Shown here in pieces: positions 1-13,745 of a stretch of 64,000 nucleotides of DNA. The position numbers and the translations under genes were made by a program. Source of the DNA: Pteria penguin (Eukaryota; Mollusca; Bivalvia; Pterioida; Pteriidae); contig CM068583.1 of NCBI GenBank assembly GCA_035048485.1, forward strand, positions 67,320,306 through 67,384,305, in the 5' to 3' direction. The notes under the pieces were generated by a model that did no database searches, was not told where the DNA came from, and saw only the letters and a list, made by a program, of their open reading frames with translations. Numbering within the stretch: the stretch's first letter is position 1; each line of letters opens with the position of its first letter.

Positions 1-1264
1 AATCATCTAGAAAACAAGATGTGTTTGAGAAGTATGGATACCCATAAAATTCCAAAGGTCAAAGTCACCTGCTCAAAAACTTTACTACTAATGGAAAATT
101 CTTGTCACAAGGAAAAACATGTGTAAAATAAAGAAAACCTACTCTTTACATGTGTAAAATAAAGAAAACCTACTCTAATCAATTAAAAAGTTATGGCCAC
201 ATTTTGTTGGAAGGCAAGATTAACTGACAGATAATATAGCAAAAGCACTTTTAATCGGCATAAAACATCCCTTGACTGTTATTTTAAATGGGTTGTAAAT
301 GGACAGGTAGCACATATAAGGAAGACAAGAAAGTTCAATCAAGGTTTACAATGACCTTCACCTTGGGTCAAGATTATAATAGTCTGGTGCCTGGACAAGG
401 AAATTTCATCAACGTCAAATGACCTTGGCCTTGGAGACAACACTCTGGGTCAAGTTCAGACACTACCATATCATAAGAAACTTTTGTGCTAAGTATGAAG
501 CTGCAAAACTACATTTTCATACCATTATACATGCTATATAAAGACGGACATACAAATGACAGTATGTTCTTTTAAATTTTTACCTCAGCATCAATGCCAA
601 TGATGCAAAAGATATAGGCATGAATACAACATTTTACCACATGTTTACAGATATATAAAACCAAACAAAGTCGATTATTAGTAGTAAACAAATGAAATTC
701 CAATTAATCAGATTGTAATAATACATAATTTTAGTAAATTTTAAGTACATGTATTATCTATACTACTTTATAACAGATTAGATTTTCAAAAATTTCTCCG
801 TACACAAAAATAAAATCCATTATGATGTGATGTATTGCACTATTTCACACAATGATAAGTAATAATTGTGAAACTGATATCAAATTAAGATTTACTCTTT
901 GCTACCAGTTCCAATAAATATAAAACCAAAATTAGGTCAAACTTTTTTTGGCTGATTTCATATCTTTCCCATATTTACTCTTTTACTTGTTATGACCTTG
1001 CGTTTGACTTCTTGATTTAACAATTAGGAAACACCTCTCTTCCTAAGTATGTCGATATCCATTCTTTTTTTCAATCTATTGAATGGTACTTGTATTTTCA
1101 TTCCAAAAATGTTGTTAATGGAATACTTGACAGATAGTTAGACAAAGAAAATACTGTTTGCCAATTTATTTAAGTAAGAAAGGGATTAAAACCATATCTT
1201 AGTTATATCTGAATAAATTCTGATTCTCAGTAAATTTCCAGCTTTATACAAAAATAAATCTGAC
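1..1264. other. Intronic sequence, no gene seen
   Basis: This is AT-rich sequence downstream (in gene direction) of the last recognised exon. It contains a diffuse mollusc-type repeat at about 350-550 (repeated 'ccttggcctt' and 'tcaagtt' phrasing shared with 15.4-15.8 kb and 59.4-60 kb) and a short tandem duplication at 120-178. No open frame or exon-like segment is convincing. Confidence 0.5.
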
Positions 1265-1365
1265 CTGATTTTCCACCTCTGCACTTTGTCTTACAGTCCA
1301 CTGAAACATGCCCATCAAGGTCATGGCATAGGTCATTGACAGTCCCACTAAGCCAGCATTCAGTC
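1265..1365 (-). CDS. ABCC4-like exon: last TMD2 helix
   Basis: This 101-bp exon completes one codon, then encodes [20 protein letters not shown] and [13 protein letters not shown] before donor GTCAGATT. It is the last helix of TMD2 and the start of the linker to NBD2, closely matching the corresponding part of vertebrate ABCC4. It is the last exon recognisable in the window; the next exon, with the start of NBD2, was not found in bases 1-1264. The donor is GT but less canonical than the others. Confidence 0.92.
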
Positions 1366-1453
1366 CTGAAAAAGTTCCAAAGCATATGAAGAAACCTCAT
1401 ACAGTAAAGCTTCTTATCAAGAGCTTGTGTATTTATCAAGATAGTTATAATTA

Positions 1454-3026
1454 TACAGTGATGACATCTTCTTGACACATTGTACAGTTTACATTGTGAT
1501 GGCATCTCACAGGACACATAGTACAGTTTACTTTGCGATAGCATCTGCTGGACATATTGTACAGTTTACACTGTAATGGCATTTGCTAGACACTGTACAG
1601 TTTACATAGTGATGGCATCTGCTTGACACATTGTTTAGTTTACATTGTGATGACATCTTCTTGACACATTGTAGAGTTAACATACTGATAGCATCTTCTT
1701 GACACATTATACAGTTTACATTGTGATGGCATCTGCTTGACACATTGTACAGTTTACATTGTAATGGCATCTGCTTGACACATTGTACAGTTTACATAGT
1801 GATAGCATCTTCTTGACACATTGTGCAGTTTACATTGTGATGACATCTGCTTGACACATTGTACAGTTTACATTGTGATGGCATCTGCTTGACACATTGT
1901 ACAGTTTACACTGTGATGGCATCTGCTTGACACATTGTACAGTTTACACTGTGATGGCATCTGCTTGACACATTGTACAGTTTACACTGTGATGGCATCT
2001 GCTTGACACATTGTACAGTTAACATACTGATAGCATCTTCTTGACACATTGTACAGTTTACATTGTGATAACATCTGCTTGACACATTGTACAGTTTACA
2101 TTGTGATGGCATCTGCTTGACACATTGTACAGTTTACATTGTGATGGTATCTTCTTGACACATTATACAGTTTACATTGTGATGGCACCTGCTTGACTCA
2201 TTGTACAGTTTACATTGTGAAGGCATCTGCTTGACACAATGTACAGTTTACATTGTGATGGCATCTGCTTGACACATTGTACAGTTTACATTGTAATGGC
2301 ACCTGCTTGACACATTGTACAGTTTACACTATGTGGCATCTGCTCGACACATGTACAGTTTACATTGTGATGGCATCTGCTTGACAAATTGTACAGTTTA
2401 CACTATGCGGCATCTGCTTGACACATTGTACAGTTTACACTGTGAAGGCATCTGCTTGACACATTGTACAGTTGACATTGTGATGACATCTGCTTGACAC
2501 ATTGTACAGTTTACACTATGACGGCATACACTTGACATATTGCAGTTTTCATTGTCTGATTCTGCTCAACACATAGTACAGTTTACATTGTGATGGCATC
2601 TACTTGACACATTGTACAGTTTACACTATGACGGCATCTGCTTGACACATGGTACAGTTTACACTGTGAAGGTATCTGCTTGACAAATTGTACAGTTTAC
2701 ACTATGTGGCATCTGCTTGACACATAGTACAGTTTACACTGTGAAGGCATCTGCTTGACACATTGTACAGTTTACATAGTGATGGCATCTGTTTGACACA
2801 TTGCAGTTTTCATTGTCTCATTCTGCTTGACACAGAGCAGTTTTCATTGTCTCATTCTGCTTGACACATTGCAGTTTTCATTGTCTCATTCTCCTTGACA
2901 CATTGCAGTTTTCATTGTCTCATTCAGCTTGACACAATGCAGTTTTCATTGTCTCACTCTGCTTGACACATTGCAGTTTTCATTGTCTCATTCTCCTTGA
3001 CACATTGCAGTTTTCATTGTCTCATT
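1454..3026. repeat. Minisatellite, 38-bp unit changing to 34-bp unit
   Basis: There are about 35 head-to-tail copies of a 38-bp unit (core gacacattgtacagtttaca followed by ttgtgatggcatctgctt). From about 2790 a shorter 34-bp variant (gcagttttcattgtctcatt plus ctgcttgacacatt) takes over for about 7 copies. It ends in a T13 run at 3025-3037. Short reading frames on both strands here are artefacts of the repeat. Confidence 0.95.
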
Positions 3027-3084
3027 TTTTTTTTTTTGTCACATCAAGGCTATTAGACTTGTGTAATGATGGTATCTTATTTAG

Positions 3085-3310
3085 TGACAGTATTTATCAG
3101 ATACAATGCACAGAAATTTAGACCTACACATTGGACCTACTACAAGCAGTTAGAGATTCTTGTCAACTTGTCTTGTCAACTATGACACAGAATCTAGAGC
3201 TGTACAGTTCATTTGGAATATAGGACTGTGATGGGGCACCAGTGGGATTTGAACCATAGACTTTTCAGTCATGAGACAATCACTTTACCCATTCAGTAAC
3301 ACTTCTCTCA
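3085..3310 (-). mobile_element. Diverged tRNA-derived SINE
   Basis: This is a weak copy of the SINE family seen at 12996-13267. It has 'atacaatgcacagaaattt' near its low end and a tRNA-like segment with a B-box-like 'ggatttgaacc' (plus strand) near 3249, in the same order. It is heavily mutated and no target duplication was recognised. Confidence 0.6.
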
Positions 3311-3689
3311 TTTGAAAGACAGAACATAAAATCAGTCACCAGAGCAGATCAAAACATTGAATCTCTAGGCCTGTAGACAAGCATGCTACTAACTGCACTA
3401 AACCTGCTTAATATTTTTTAGATTAAACATATTTTATTCATTATATGAATACATTGAAAAGGATTGGGCTATAAGTTTGACAACATTAGATAATGCCCTC
3501 TCCTTTAGCATATACAACATACATGATATGTTAATCCGGTAAGTGGCGATACAAAGTATAGCATAAAGATATTTAGATTAATATAATATTGTGCAAGGGA
3601 GACATAAAGTTTAAAAGGGGCGTGCTGATGTGTGGAAAAAAAATGTGAAAGTAGGGGGAGGTGGGAGTTATGACTTATGTATAATATTT

Positions 3690-3792
3690 GTATAAATATA
3701 AATATACATACATGCACATACATATACACATACATATACACATAAATATTCACATACGTACATACATATAAATACACATATATATACATACA
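3690..3792. repeat. TACA/TATACA microsatellite
   Basis: An imperfect (acat)n/(acatat)n tract sits directly at the 3' end of the LINE relic. Short tandem repeats at the 3' terminus are common for CR1/L2-type elements, so this may be part of that element's tail (inference). Confidence 0.8.
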
Positions 3793-3862
3793 ATGATAAT
3801 GACCTGATTATGCGTAATAATGATTTTTAAGATTAGAATCTTCCTGATGAGATGACATAGTC

Positions 3863-6800
3863 CTATACTGCTAACTGAATATGTTTATTTTCTTCAAAAG
3901 TTAAATTTTCATTGCCAGACAGAATTTCCACGATGTTTAAGGGTAAAAATTTATGAAGTAGGCGTCTAAGGTGTACACGTTGGTTCAAGTATAATGGACA
4001 GGTAAGTATATAGTGTGAGACATCTTCATATGGGAATCCACAAGGGCAGCTAGGCGAGGAAATCAGATTTACTTTGAAGAGGTCCGCATTTAAATTGCTA
4101 CAATGATTTCTTAATCTAGTAACTAGTATATTAGCTTTACGTTCCCCTACAGTAAAATGCTTTGGTACCATGTAACCACTGTTAATGTCATTTAGAGCTG
4201 CTTTAAATTGTGCTAAATTAGCTTTGTTTCGTATTTCATCATTCAAGTTATTCCAGAGATTCGTACTGGATGGAATTTATGAAAGCAAAGAACTATGAAG
4301 ACGAAAAGAAGGGACTAGATAATTTTGATTGTTTCTTAGATTATAAGAAGTTGTCTCTTGAACCTGAACTGGTAGAAGATTTTTGAGATACTGTGGTGTT
4401 TGATTATTTTTTAAAACAATTAAGATAACTTTCTTTTTTCCCCGTCGCAATTTCAAAGATACCCACCCTGTTTCTTTAAATAAAGATTCGGTACTGGAAA
4501 AGAGGGGTAGACCTGTAATAATCCTAGCTGCTTGATATTGTATTCTTTCCAACTGTTCACATTCAGATTCGTTACACCCATCCCATAGTTCACACGCGTA
4601 TTCTAGAAGAGGAAGAATGAAGGTCAAATAGATTTTGTTTAGAGCACACCGACTAAGGACATATTTTAGTTTTCGAAGAACATTTATTTGATTTTGAGCT
4701 GTTATACAAATATTACTGATATGATTAGACCATTTACCATCAGAATTGAATATGACACCTAGGTGCCTGTGACTCTGCGTAGTATTAAGTGGGTTGTTAC
4801 CAAATTGAAGGTCAAGGTCATTCGTGTTTCTATTACTGATAATAAGAACATCTGTTTTTGTAGGGTTAAAGGGAACTATCCGTTTTTTAGACCATACATG
4901 TATTTTACCTAAATCAGCATTAATCGAACGTTCTATGTCACTAAAATGTATAGAAGAATAAAGTAGATTTTCGGCAATGTCGTTGATATAAATTAGGAAG
5001 AGAAATGAACCCAGGACTGACCCCTGGGGGACGCCTGCTGATGTGTACTTGAATGAAGAATTGTTATCATTAACTACTACAGATTGTTCGCGCTTAGCTA
5101 CATAATTTTCCAAAAAAAGCAAGACAGAACCGCCAATCCCGTATGATTCTAATTTGGTTATCAATCCCCGATGCCAAACTTTGTCGAAAAGCTTTTGATA
5201 TATCGAAAAATACCAAGCATGTATGTTCATTTCTTTCTCTATTTAAACAAATATGATGATACAATTCTATTAACTGATGTACAGTTTAGTGGTTTGGAAG
5301 AAATCCCGACTGAAATTTGTAGAACAATTTATTATCGATCATATAATTATGCAAATGTTTAAACACACAAAGACTTTTCCAACAGTACTGAGAAGAGAGA
5401 TCGGACTATAATTAGATGGTAACTGTCTATTTTCTTCTTTAAAAAAAAGTATTACCATTGCTTTCTTCCATAAATTGGAAAAATACTTTGTTTTAGACAC
5501 ATGTTAAAAAGCAATGATAGAGGAAAAGCAATTGTCTCGAATGTAAATTTCAACATTTGATGACTTATTTTATCGATTCCACTGGCTTTCCCAATTTTTA
5601 TTGTTTTTAGAATGTCTTTAATTTCAGTAATACTAATTTCAATATGTGTAATTTTACTGTCTGTTTTTAATCCTACCTCGGGAACTTCAATATTTGTATC
5701 ATCAACTGAGGATATACTTGTAAAATAATTATTAAAAATTTCCGTTTTCAGTCTGCCGTCTGTTTCTAATTCTAAATTATCGGGATTTAAAAGGGGTGGG
5801 ATAATCTCACTCTTACCAGATGTTTTTGTTAACATTTTAATCAATTTCAAATACCCCTTAGAATTTTGAGACAACAGAGAATCTACAAATTCATCTACAT
5901 TTTGATAGAAATTTTGTTTACCTGCTTTTTTTCAGATTGTTTACGCCATTTCTCTGTCTTTTGTAATTAGTAACAGCATTTAGTGACCCTAATTTAGCTC
6001 TTTTCCTAAGCCTATCTCTCTTCCTAATTTCACACCTCAATTGCGAATTAAACCATGGTTTATCGTTTTTTCCTGATTGTTACTACTTTTGTTGGAATGC
6101 ATTCATTAACTAATTCAAGAAAGTGATCAGTAAAGTTTTGACAGGCATCATTTATATTTTCACTACTACCCAAAATGTATCCCCAGTCTTTATTTAGTAT
6201 TTTGTTATTCAATAAATCATAATTTCCTCTATTATAACACCAAATTTGTCTTTTATAAGAATGAGATGTACAATGATCAAATCTAACATCTATGACAGTA
6301 GCGTCATGGTCAGAAATTGAGCGTTCGATTGGAATGACTTCGGAGAGGCTAAACGAACACTCTCTTACAAGCACGGGATCTAGTAAGGACTGACGAGTTG
6401 GACCTATACAGGTTGGTGACGTTATAACATTATTAAGCTGATAGTGATTCATTATCTGGACAAGTCTATTACTATTGTCTACTAGTAAATCTATATTGAG
6501 GTCACCTAATACAATTATTTTGGGATTTATGTCTATCACTGTTTCAATGCTATTTTCAAAAGATGTTCAAAAGTTATCTCCCAACAAAGGAGCTCTGTAA
6601 ACTGTGCATAGTGACAAGCTAGAGGTTTTGGATTTTATTTCTAACCATACGAATTCGTGCTCAATATTTAGTTAATCTAAGACAATTTTTCGATGGGTAC
6701 ACAGCTTTTGAGAAATATATACTATAATACCACCACTGTGAGAGGATCTATCTCGCCGAACAATATCAAAACCATCTATATGAAGATCATAATTAGAAAC

Positions 6801-7232
6801 ATTACAATCCAGATGTGATTCTGTGATAGCAAGAATATCAAAGTCAAGGGCCAAATCTTCAAGGTAGGAAATCTTGTTTCTTATACTTCTTATGTTTAAG
6901 TGAAAAATAGATATATCTTGTGTTTCAAGATGAGGGCCTGGATTTGGATGAACATCCATGCATACTATTAAAAGAAGAAGTAGAAATAAGAGTGAGTGAT
7001 TATTGCACGTAAATGCTTGTAAAAATACTACAGTTGTAATAACAGTAACTATGCTAACTTTCATGTTGTCAGCCAGTATCATCATCATATCTGAATAAAA
7101 GGATAAGTTAAATACATCAAATATTTTGAAGTAAGCTTTGTTTCGGCAGTAACAGGACATAACAGCGACAAAAAGACCGATTGACATCCTATATATACTC
7201 AGATCAACCCCCAATCGTAAAGGAAGTACCAT
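3863..7232 (-). pseudogene. Non-LTR retrotransposon ORF2 relic (endonuclease + reverse transcriptase), CR1/L2-like
   Basis: In order from 7232 the region shows the following. First comes a hydrophobic N-terminal segment ending in DVHPNPGP (6933-6953), then an APE-type endonuclease start (ISIFHLNIRSIRNKISYLED, ITESHLD, RRDRSSHSGGIIVYI) at about 6930-6672. The endonuclease continues at 6640-6060 (GDLNIDL, SISDHDATVID). The RT fingers lie at 5950-5452 (KIGKASGIDKISHQMLK) and the RT palm at 5230-4277 (FDKVWHRGL, GVPQGSVLG, HLGVIF). The C-terminal Cys/His segment (CPCGFPYEDVSHYILTCPLY) lies at 4246-3863. Frames are broken by at least three shifts and an in-frame TGA near 6558. The catalytic F/YADD box is deleted, so the copy is dead. 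Motif phrasing fits the CR1/L2/Jockey group; the exact clade needs a tree. Confidence 0.88.
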
Positions 7233-7863
7233 GTTATAAACATGTATACGATATCAAGGTAGGATGACTGTACGGTCTTGTCATTGACACGGATGATTGG
7301 GTCGGCCCAATTCAGGTCAAGTAGAACGAGCAAAACACGAGATACGTGTACAATATATATATATAGGTCATATGAGGTGCGAAATGTAACAACAGGAGAA
7401 TAGGGGAAATAATTAGGGGGAAAAGGTGATGGAATGAGTGAATAATGCAAATTATAAAATATACATATACATATATACAGGCAAGTAAGATAAATAGGAA
7501 GTTGGTGTGATTCATGGTATAGATTGTCTCACGATTTGGCATATCATGACATGGTAATAAGAGTGGGTACTAACTTAATGGAATTTTAAAAAGAATAAAG
7601 TGTCAGTTAATTACTCTACCATATATTGGTGTAGCACTTTACATTAATGCAGATAAATGTACTATAGTTGTGTACTAAATGATGTTGATTTAAATTCATT
7701 ATTGAATTTAGAAAGGTTAGTATGCTGAAAAAAAACCCCAAAAAACAAAACCCAGATAGTCTGACATAGTATAAATGCATGCATTCAATAAATCTAATAC
7801 ATGAAACTTGAAGGCTAGATTGCCAGTGTCATTGTGATCATAAAAACATACATATACAATAAA
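7233..7863. other. Spacer between ORF1-like and ORF2 relics
   Basis: This is AT-rich sequence with no supported coding segment. It has a short A/C-run (about 7728-7750) and an AT microsatellite at 7352-7365. If the two relics belong to one retroelement this is its inter-ORF spacer. Confidence 0.4.
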
Positions 7864-8732
7864 TTAACCAGAGATCATGTTGGTTATGTCATGGTTTGAA
7901 CTAATGAGTCTGACTGAAGTACTCTCATCACTTTTCCTGGCAAATATTCTGTCATCATTAGTCCAAAAGGACTTAATGTCACCTGCCTTCTTGGCTTCAG
8001 ACAGTTTCTTAACAATACCTTGGCAGTAGATAGTCAGATCCTCGGTAATGAAAACCTTATCAGAGTCACCTTTCAGTTTCTTTTTGTTGGTAAATATATT
8101 GCTTTTCACCTTCCAGTTTTTGAACTTACAAATAATTTGTGATTTTCCAGCACTGTTTGGTTTTCCAATGGGATGCGACCTATAATATCTTCAGTTGTTA
8201 TGTCTATTTTGAGTTTATCTTTACACAAACTGACAATCAGATCATCAGTAACAGCATTACCTGTAGGAATCTGCACATTATGGAAGCGGAGTGATGTCCT
8301 CCTAACATACTGCTCTAAGGCTTCTATTTTACTCTCTAACTCCTGTATTTGACCATACAGAAATTCATTGTCATTACGAAGTTGGTCTATCTGACTCTGT
8401 TGCTCACCGATTACCTTTTCTTGTGCTTCAATCTTGGTTTGTAGGGGCTTTATAGCACTACCAACTGCTGCAGAAATGTATGGACCCATGGCCTGGGCTA
8501 GAGATGGTGCAAATGTCGACATAAATGATGGACTTGATAAAGTAGACATTAACATGTTTGAAAAGCTTACAAACTGACCATCACCAAATGTTATAGCAAA
8601 CTCCTGTTGCATATTAGGTTGTATGTCACCCATAGTAGGTTGGGCAGATGGGGTGACAAAGTCAGGGGATAATGTCGGCTGGGGAGACGATGCAGGGACT
8701 GACTGACCGATATTGTGTTGGTTATCACCCAT
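7864..8732 (-). pseudogene. LINE ORF1-like protein (coiled coil + RRM-like), frameshifted
   Basis: From 8732 the frame reads MGDNQHNIGQSV, a Ser/Pro/Gln-rich N-terminus, then a coiled coil at about residues 100-140 (KVIGEQQSQIDQLRNDNEFL and on). LEQYVRRTSLRFHNVQIP and LKIDITTEDIIGRIP follow, the layout of L1-type ORF1 RNA-binding proteins. Near 8150 a one-base shift is needed to continue into SQIICKFKNWKVKSNIF, and the end, FWTNDDRIFARKSD, reaches the stop at 7864. It lies upstream of, and in the same direction as, the endonuclease/RT relic, 630 bp away. The two may form one element of about 5 kb, or be two insertions. Confidence 0.75.
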
Positions 8733-9245
8733 AATCTATGAGACAGGAGATATATATAGCTTTCTGCGCGTTAAAGTGATCTGCTGGGGTGGCGTGTACC
8801 CTGGATCTTTACGTTTCGACATGTTCAAATGGCTGCCAATACTGCCTTTGCCAACTATAGTCAACATGACACAAATGCCAATGATTTTTCACCTATGCAT
8901 TCAGATCTGATCTTCTTTAAGTCAATAATAGTACTTTATATGTTGTAGAGTAATGTAGAGTGTCAAATTCAAACTAACACAGCCAAAACTTTCGAGAATT
9001 AGGCTCTGATTTTCTACAATGCCACCATCTTGACTGGAAGCGAAATATATACTTAGTTCAAACCCATAGTATGAATGATTAGGTATGTGTGCGTGTTTTG
9101 CATTTTTTGAAGTTTATATATAACTTGTATCTAAAATAGTAGCAAATGAATTTACTCACATTGCTATTTGGAAAGAAAAACTGAGTAAAATATTTTAAAT
9201 ATAATGGCATGCAAATCAAAATCTTCAGAAATAAAATGTTCTTAC
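8733..9245. other. Intron sequence, possible retroelement 5' region
   Basis: From 8733 to about 8900 the sequence is GC-richer than its surroundings and directly precedes the ORF1-like start, so it may be the 5' UTR of the retroelement (inference). The remainder to 9245 is ordinary AT-rich intron. Confidence 0.35.
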
Positions 9246-9476
9246 TATCTGCAACAATCACACAGCTGAATGACACAGCAGTTACAAAGAGGGCACACAA
9301 CCAATCTAGGCGAACTGCTAGCCAGCGATTAGCAGTCAGAAACAAGAACCAAGACTCTGTATGAAGGTCCTGATGATTGTCAAATTCTGTTCTAAACTTT
9401 TCCTGTACTCCAAAGGCACGAATGGTGTGTAAACCTTGCAGTGATGCACTCAGGTGGGAGAAGACAGGACTGCGAC
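9246..9476 (-). CDS. ABCC4-like exon: TMD2 coupling loop and helix
   Basis: This 231-bp exon encodes RSPVFSHLSASLQGLHTIRA, an acidic amphipathic stretch (QEKFRTEFDNHQDLHTESWF) and the helix NRWLAVRLDWLCALFVTAVS. The R-SP-(V/I)-F-SH-(L/F)-x-x-(S/T)-L-x-G-L-x-T-IRA motif is a hallmark of ABCC TMD2. The acceptor is GATGTAAG and the donor GTAAGAAC. One base carries to the next exon, which lies 7.9 kb away beyond a retrotransposon relic. Confidence 0.93.
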
Positions 9477-10143
9477 CTTACATCAATAGGAAATTAATGA
9501 TTATAAATCACGATTCACATTGTTGGAACACTCTAACTATCAAGATATAATATTTATGTACATGTATAAATTAAGATTTTAATGCAATTGAAAACTTAAC
9601 TTAAAGGTCACACACTAGATGCAATAAATTTGGTTTGATATATCTGGAATCTATATATCTTTTACTGATGTTTAAGTCATTGTTTTTAATGTAGCACAGT
9701 CAAGTTACCAAACTCTTAAAAATAGCCGTATGATAATGTTTTCAAACCCACATCCCTTGAGTTGTAAGATGAGCACTTAAAAGAACTGCACTAGGCCTGT
9801 CATTTATTATAAAGAAACTTAAATAGTCTTGATGAGATGAATACCACCCTCTCCTTCAACCTGGAGACCAGACTTTGGTTCAAGGTCATGATATATTTCT
9901 GTGCTATGGTTAACAATCGTATGACATATGAAAGCAATCCTCTTTACAGTTAAGGTTTTAAAGAATGCACAGTAATTCTGGTCATGGGCTCAATGTGACC
10001 TTGACCTCTGACTTGTGATATTGTTTCAAGATCACAACATACTCCTCTTAATTGGATGGACAGGTAGTCATATGGACCTTGTGCTTCCCATAATAGATAC
10101 CCTAATGTATAATGTCTGAAAGTAATCTCCATATACTACTCAC
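9477..10143. other. ABCC4-like intron, diffuse repeat
   Basis: Intron of 667 bp. Its part from about 9840 to 10130 carries the diffuse mollusc repeat phrasing ('tgaccttgacctctgac', 'ggttcaaggtcatga'). No exon or RNA gene is seen. Confidence 0.5.
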
Positions 10144-10294
10144 AGGTTCCCTCTAGTCGCTTGATGTGCCTAGATGTGGTGATGTAATACTGTCTAGTGA
10201 AGACAAACAGAATAAATATTGGCAGTAGAGGAATCAATACCCACGGTATAACCACACAAACCACCAAAATGATGCCGAGGATCAACAATAAGCA
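10144..10294 (-). CDS. ABCC4-like exon: TMD2 helix pair
   Basis: This 151-bp exon encodes a long hydrophobic stretch (CLLLILGIILVVCVVIPWVL, then IPLLPIFILFVFTRQYYI) followed by TSRHIKRLEGT. This is the central helix pair and the start of a coupling helix of TMD2. One base is left for the next exon. The acceptor is TATTTTCAG and the donor GTGAGT. Confidence 0.92.
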
Positions 10295-11995
<1,701 letters not shown>

Positions 11996-12487
11996 TTACA
12001 AAATTAAACAATCATGTAGACAGAACATTACAAAATTGTATCTTTCTACAGCCTTTAAACTTGAAATTTTTTTTGCAAAGCAGGACTAATAACTCCACAA
12101 GTAGTATTTAAAGACAAAGTACGTACCACTAACTCTGGCAAAAGTATTTAAAGAAAAAGTATATAACTCTGGCAAAGCAGGACAACTACCCCCACAAGCA
12201 GTATTTAAAAACAAAGTACAGAACTCTGGCAAAAGCAAAATGCAGTACAAACAATTAAAAATTTTTTTCTGTAGTTGTAGGTGACAAAGCTATGTACCAA
12301 GTGTCTGTGCAATATCTCAAAGGATGTATGGAACAGGTGTGGAAAACTTGTTTGTCAAATATCAAACAGAATAGACAAACAGACAGACAAAGAGACAATC
12401 TTATTTCAGTGTACTGCCTCAACCCTTTATAATTTTGTTGCATGGGTATAAATATGCTTTATTTTGACAAACAATATAGAATCTTAC

Positions 12488-12762
12488 CAACAGGATTTGT
12501 GTCAAAGAATCTGACTGGTACTCGAAGTAACCTTTTAAACATGATATTATGCAGATTCATGGAAGCATCTACAGCCACTTTAAAGAACATGAGGGCACGA
12601 AGCAATCCAAACAGGAAGACCCCACCAATAATTCCAGAGAAAATGTAGACATTGAGATTCGTATCAACATCAGGAATGGTCACATTGGTAATATTGTGAC
12701 CTTCTAACCTCAGCTGTGAATCACGCTGAATAGCAGCATAACGGTTCTCTTCTTGATTAGAC
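12488..12762 (-). CDS. ABCC4-like exon: TMD2, extracellular loop and second helix
   Basis: This 275-bp exon supplies the last base of the Trp codon. It holds an extracellular loop with two N-glycosylation sequons (NIT and NVT), a hydrophobic helix around VYIFSGIIGGVFLFGLLRAL, and the cytosolic segment LHNIMFKRLLRVPVRFFDTN, typical of ABCC intracellular loops. It ends PVG at a GTAAGA donor. Sequons at this place are also known in ABCC4 of vertebrates. Confidence 0.93.
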
Positions 12763-12787
12763 CTGTATCAATTCAACATTAAAAAAA

Positions 12788-12857
12788 ATATACAGAATTA
12801 CGGTTATAAATATACAGAATTACGGTTATAAATATACAGAATTACGGTTATAAATAT
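12788..12857. repeat. 22-bp tandem repeat, three copies
   Basis: Three near-perfect copies of tatacagaattacggttata plus aa lie in the intron between the 12.5-kb and 13.6-kb exons. Confidence 0.9.
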
Positions 12858-12995
12858 CAAGTAAAATAAGAAGCTGATGTTATTCAATGCCTCACAAAAG
12901 CAACATGTAATTAGTACCTTTTATATATGCTTGGAACTGTCATTGTATTGACCAAAGCTGCTACTAACCTGGTCAATCGATGTTTTAAGTTAGGA

Positions 12996-13267
12996 CTGAT
13001 TGATTGATTATTGTTTTACGTCACTTCACGAATATTTCACATATATGTCGGCATCTGCCTGATGCATTGCACAGAAATTTCTACCTTTGCAACGGACCCA
13101 CCCAAAGTAGTAAGGGATCTTTTAAGTTCAATGCCTACTGTGACACAGACCTTGGTTTTTACTGTCTCAATCGAAAGACAGAACACTGGCATGCCCAGAG
13201 CAGGAATCGAACCTGGGACCTCTAGGTCATGAGCCGCGCACCTCATCCATTAAGCCACACCGGCTTC
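12996..13267 (-). mobile_element. tRNA-derived SINE with 11-bp target duplication
   Basis: The minus strand starts with a tRNA-like head (GCCGGTGTGGCTTAATGGAT) with an A-box-like segment and a canonical B box (GGTTCGATTCC). A family body follows and a tail of CAAT repeats preceded by GTGACGTAAAACAATAATC. The insert is flanked by direct repeats TTAAGTTAGGA at 12985-12995 and 13268-13278. The same family recurs at 34044-34317 and 52031-52304, with decayed copies at 3085-3310 and 24870-25040 and a tail fragment at 40414-40475. Confidence 0.92.
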
Positions 13268-13569
13268 TTAAGTTAGGAAAATGCAAAGTTAAATAAATGT
13301 ATTTAAAAGTGGGAAATTTTGTTAGTCAATTATATGGAATTATCAGTATATGTTAGACAATTATATGACATAGTCAGTATATGCTAGTTAATCATATTGA
13401 ATAGTCAGTATGGGAAATGGTTCTTAGCAGCAGAATCCTTGTCTATATAATGCTTAGTTGGTATACAGCATTCTATTGAGTGGGTTCCACTAATATATAA
13501 AATCATCATGAAAATTCTGTACATACATTAATTAAAAAAAAAATTTAAATGATTGATAAATGTACTCAC

Positions 13570-13745
13570 CAATAGGAAAGCCACCAATCAGATCCTACAT
13601 ATGTTGCTTGGGCAAGGATATTCAAAAAGACTAAGATAATGAACTTAAAACATCCAGCACCTGCTTTGAAGTATTCATAAAAGATTTTGATTCCCACTGT
13701 TCCTTCTTTACGTTCCTCCTCTTCTGGTAGTTGTATATTCTCAGC
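13570..13745 (-). CDS. ABCC4-like exon: start of TMD2
   Basis: This 176-bp exon, with two bases carried over, reads AENIQLPEEEERKEGTVGIKI, then YFKAGAGCFKFIILVFLNIL (first helix of the second membrane domain) and ends GSDWWLSYW across the junction. The DWWLSYW motif at the end of this helix is characteristic of ABCC transporters. The acceptor is ATTTATAG and the donor GTGAGTAC. Confidence 0.93.

Noticed and set aside
13004..13246. Several 70-codon frames on both strands
   Set aside because: They lie entirely within the tRNA-derived SINE.
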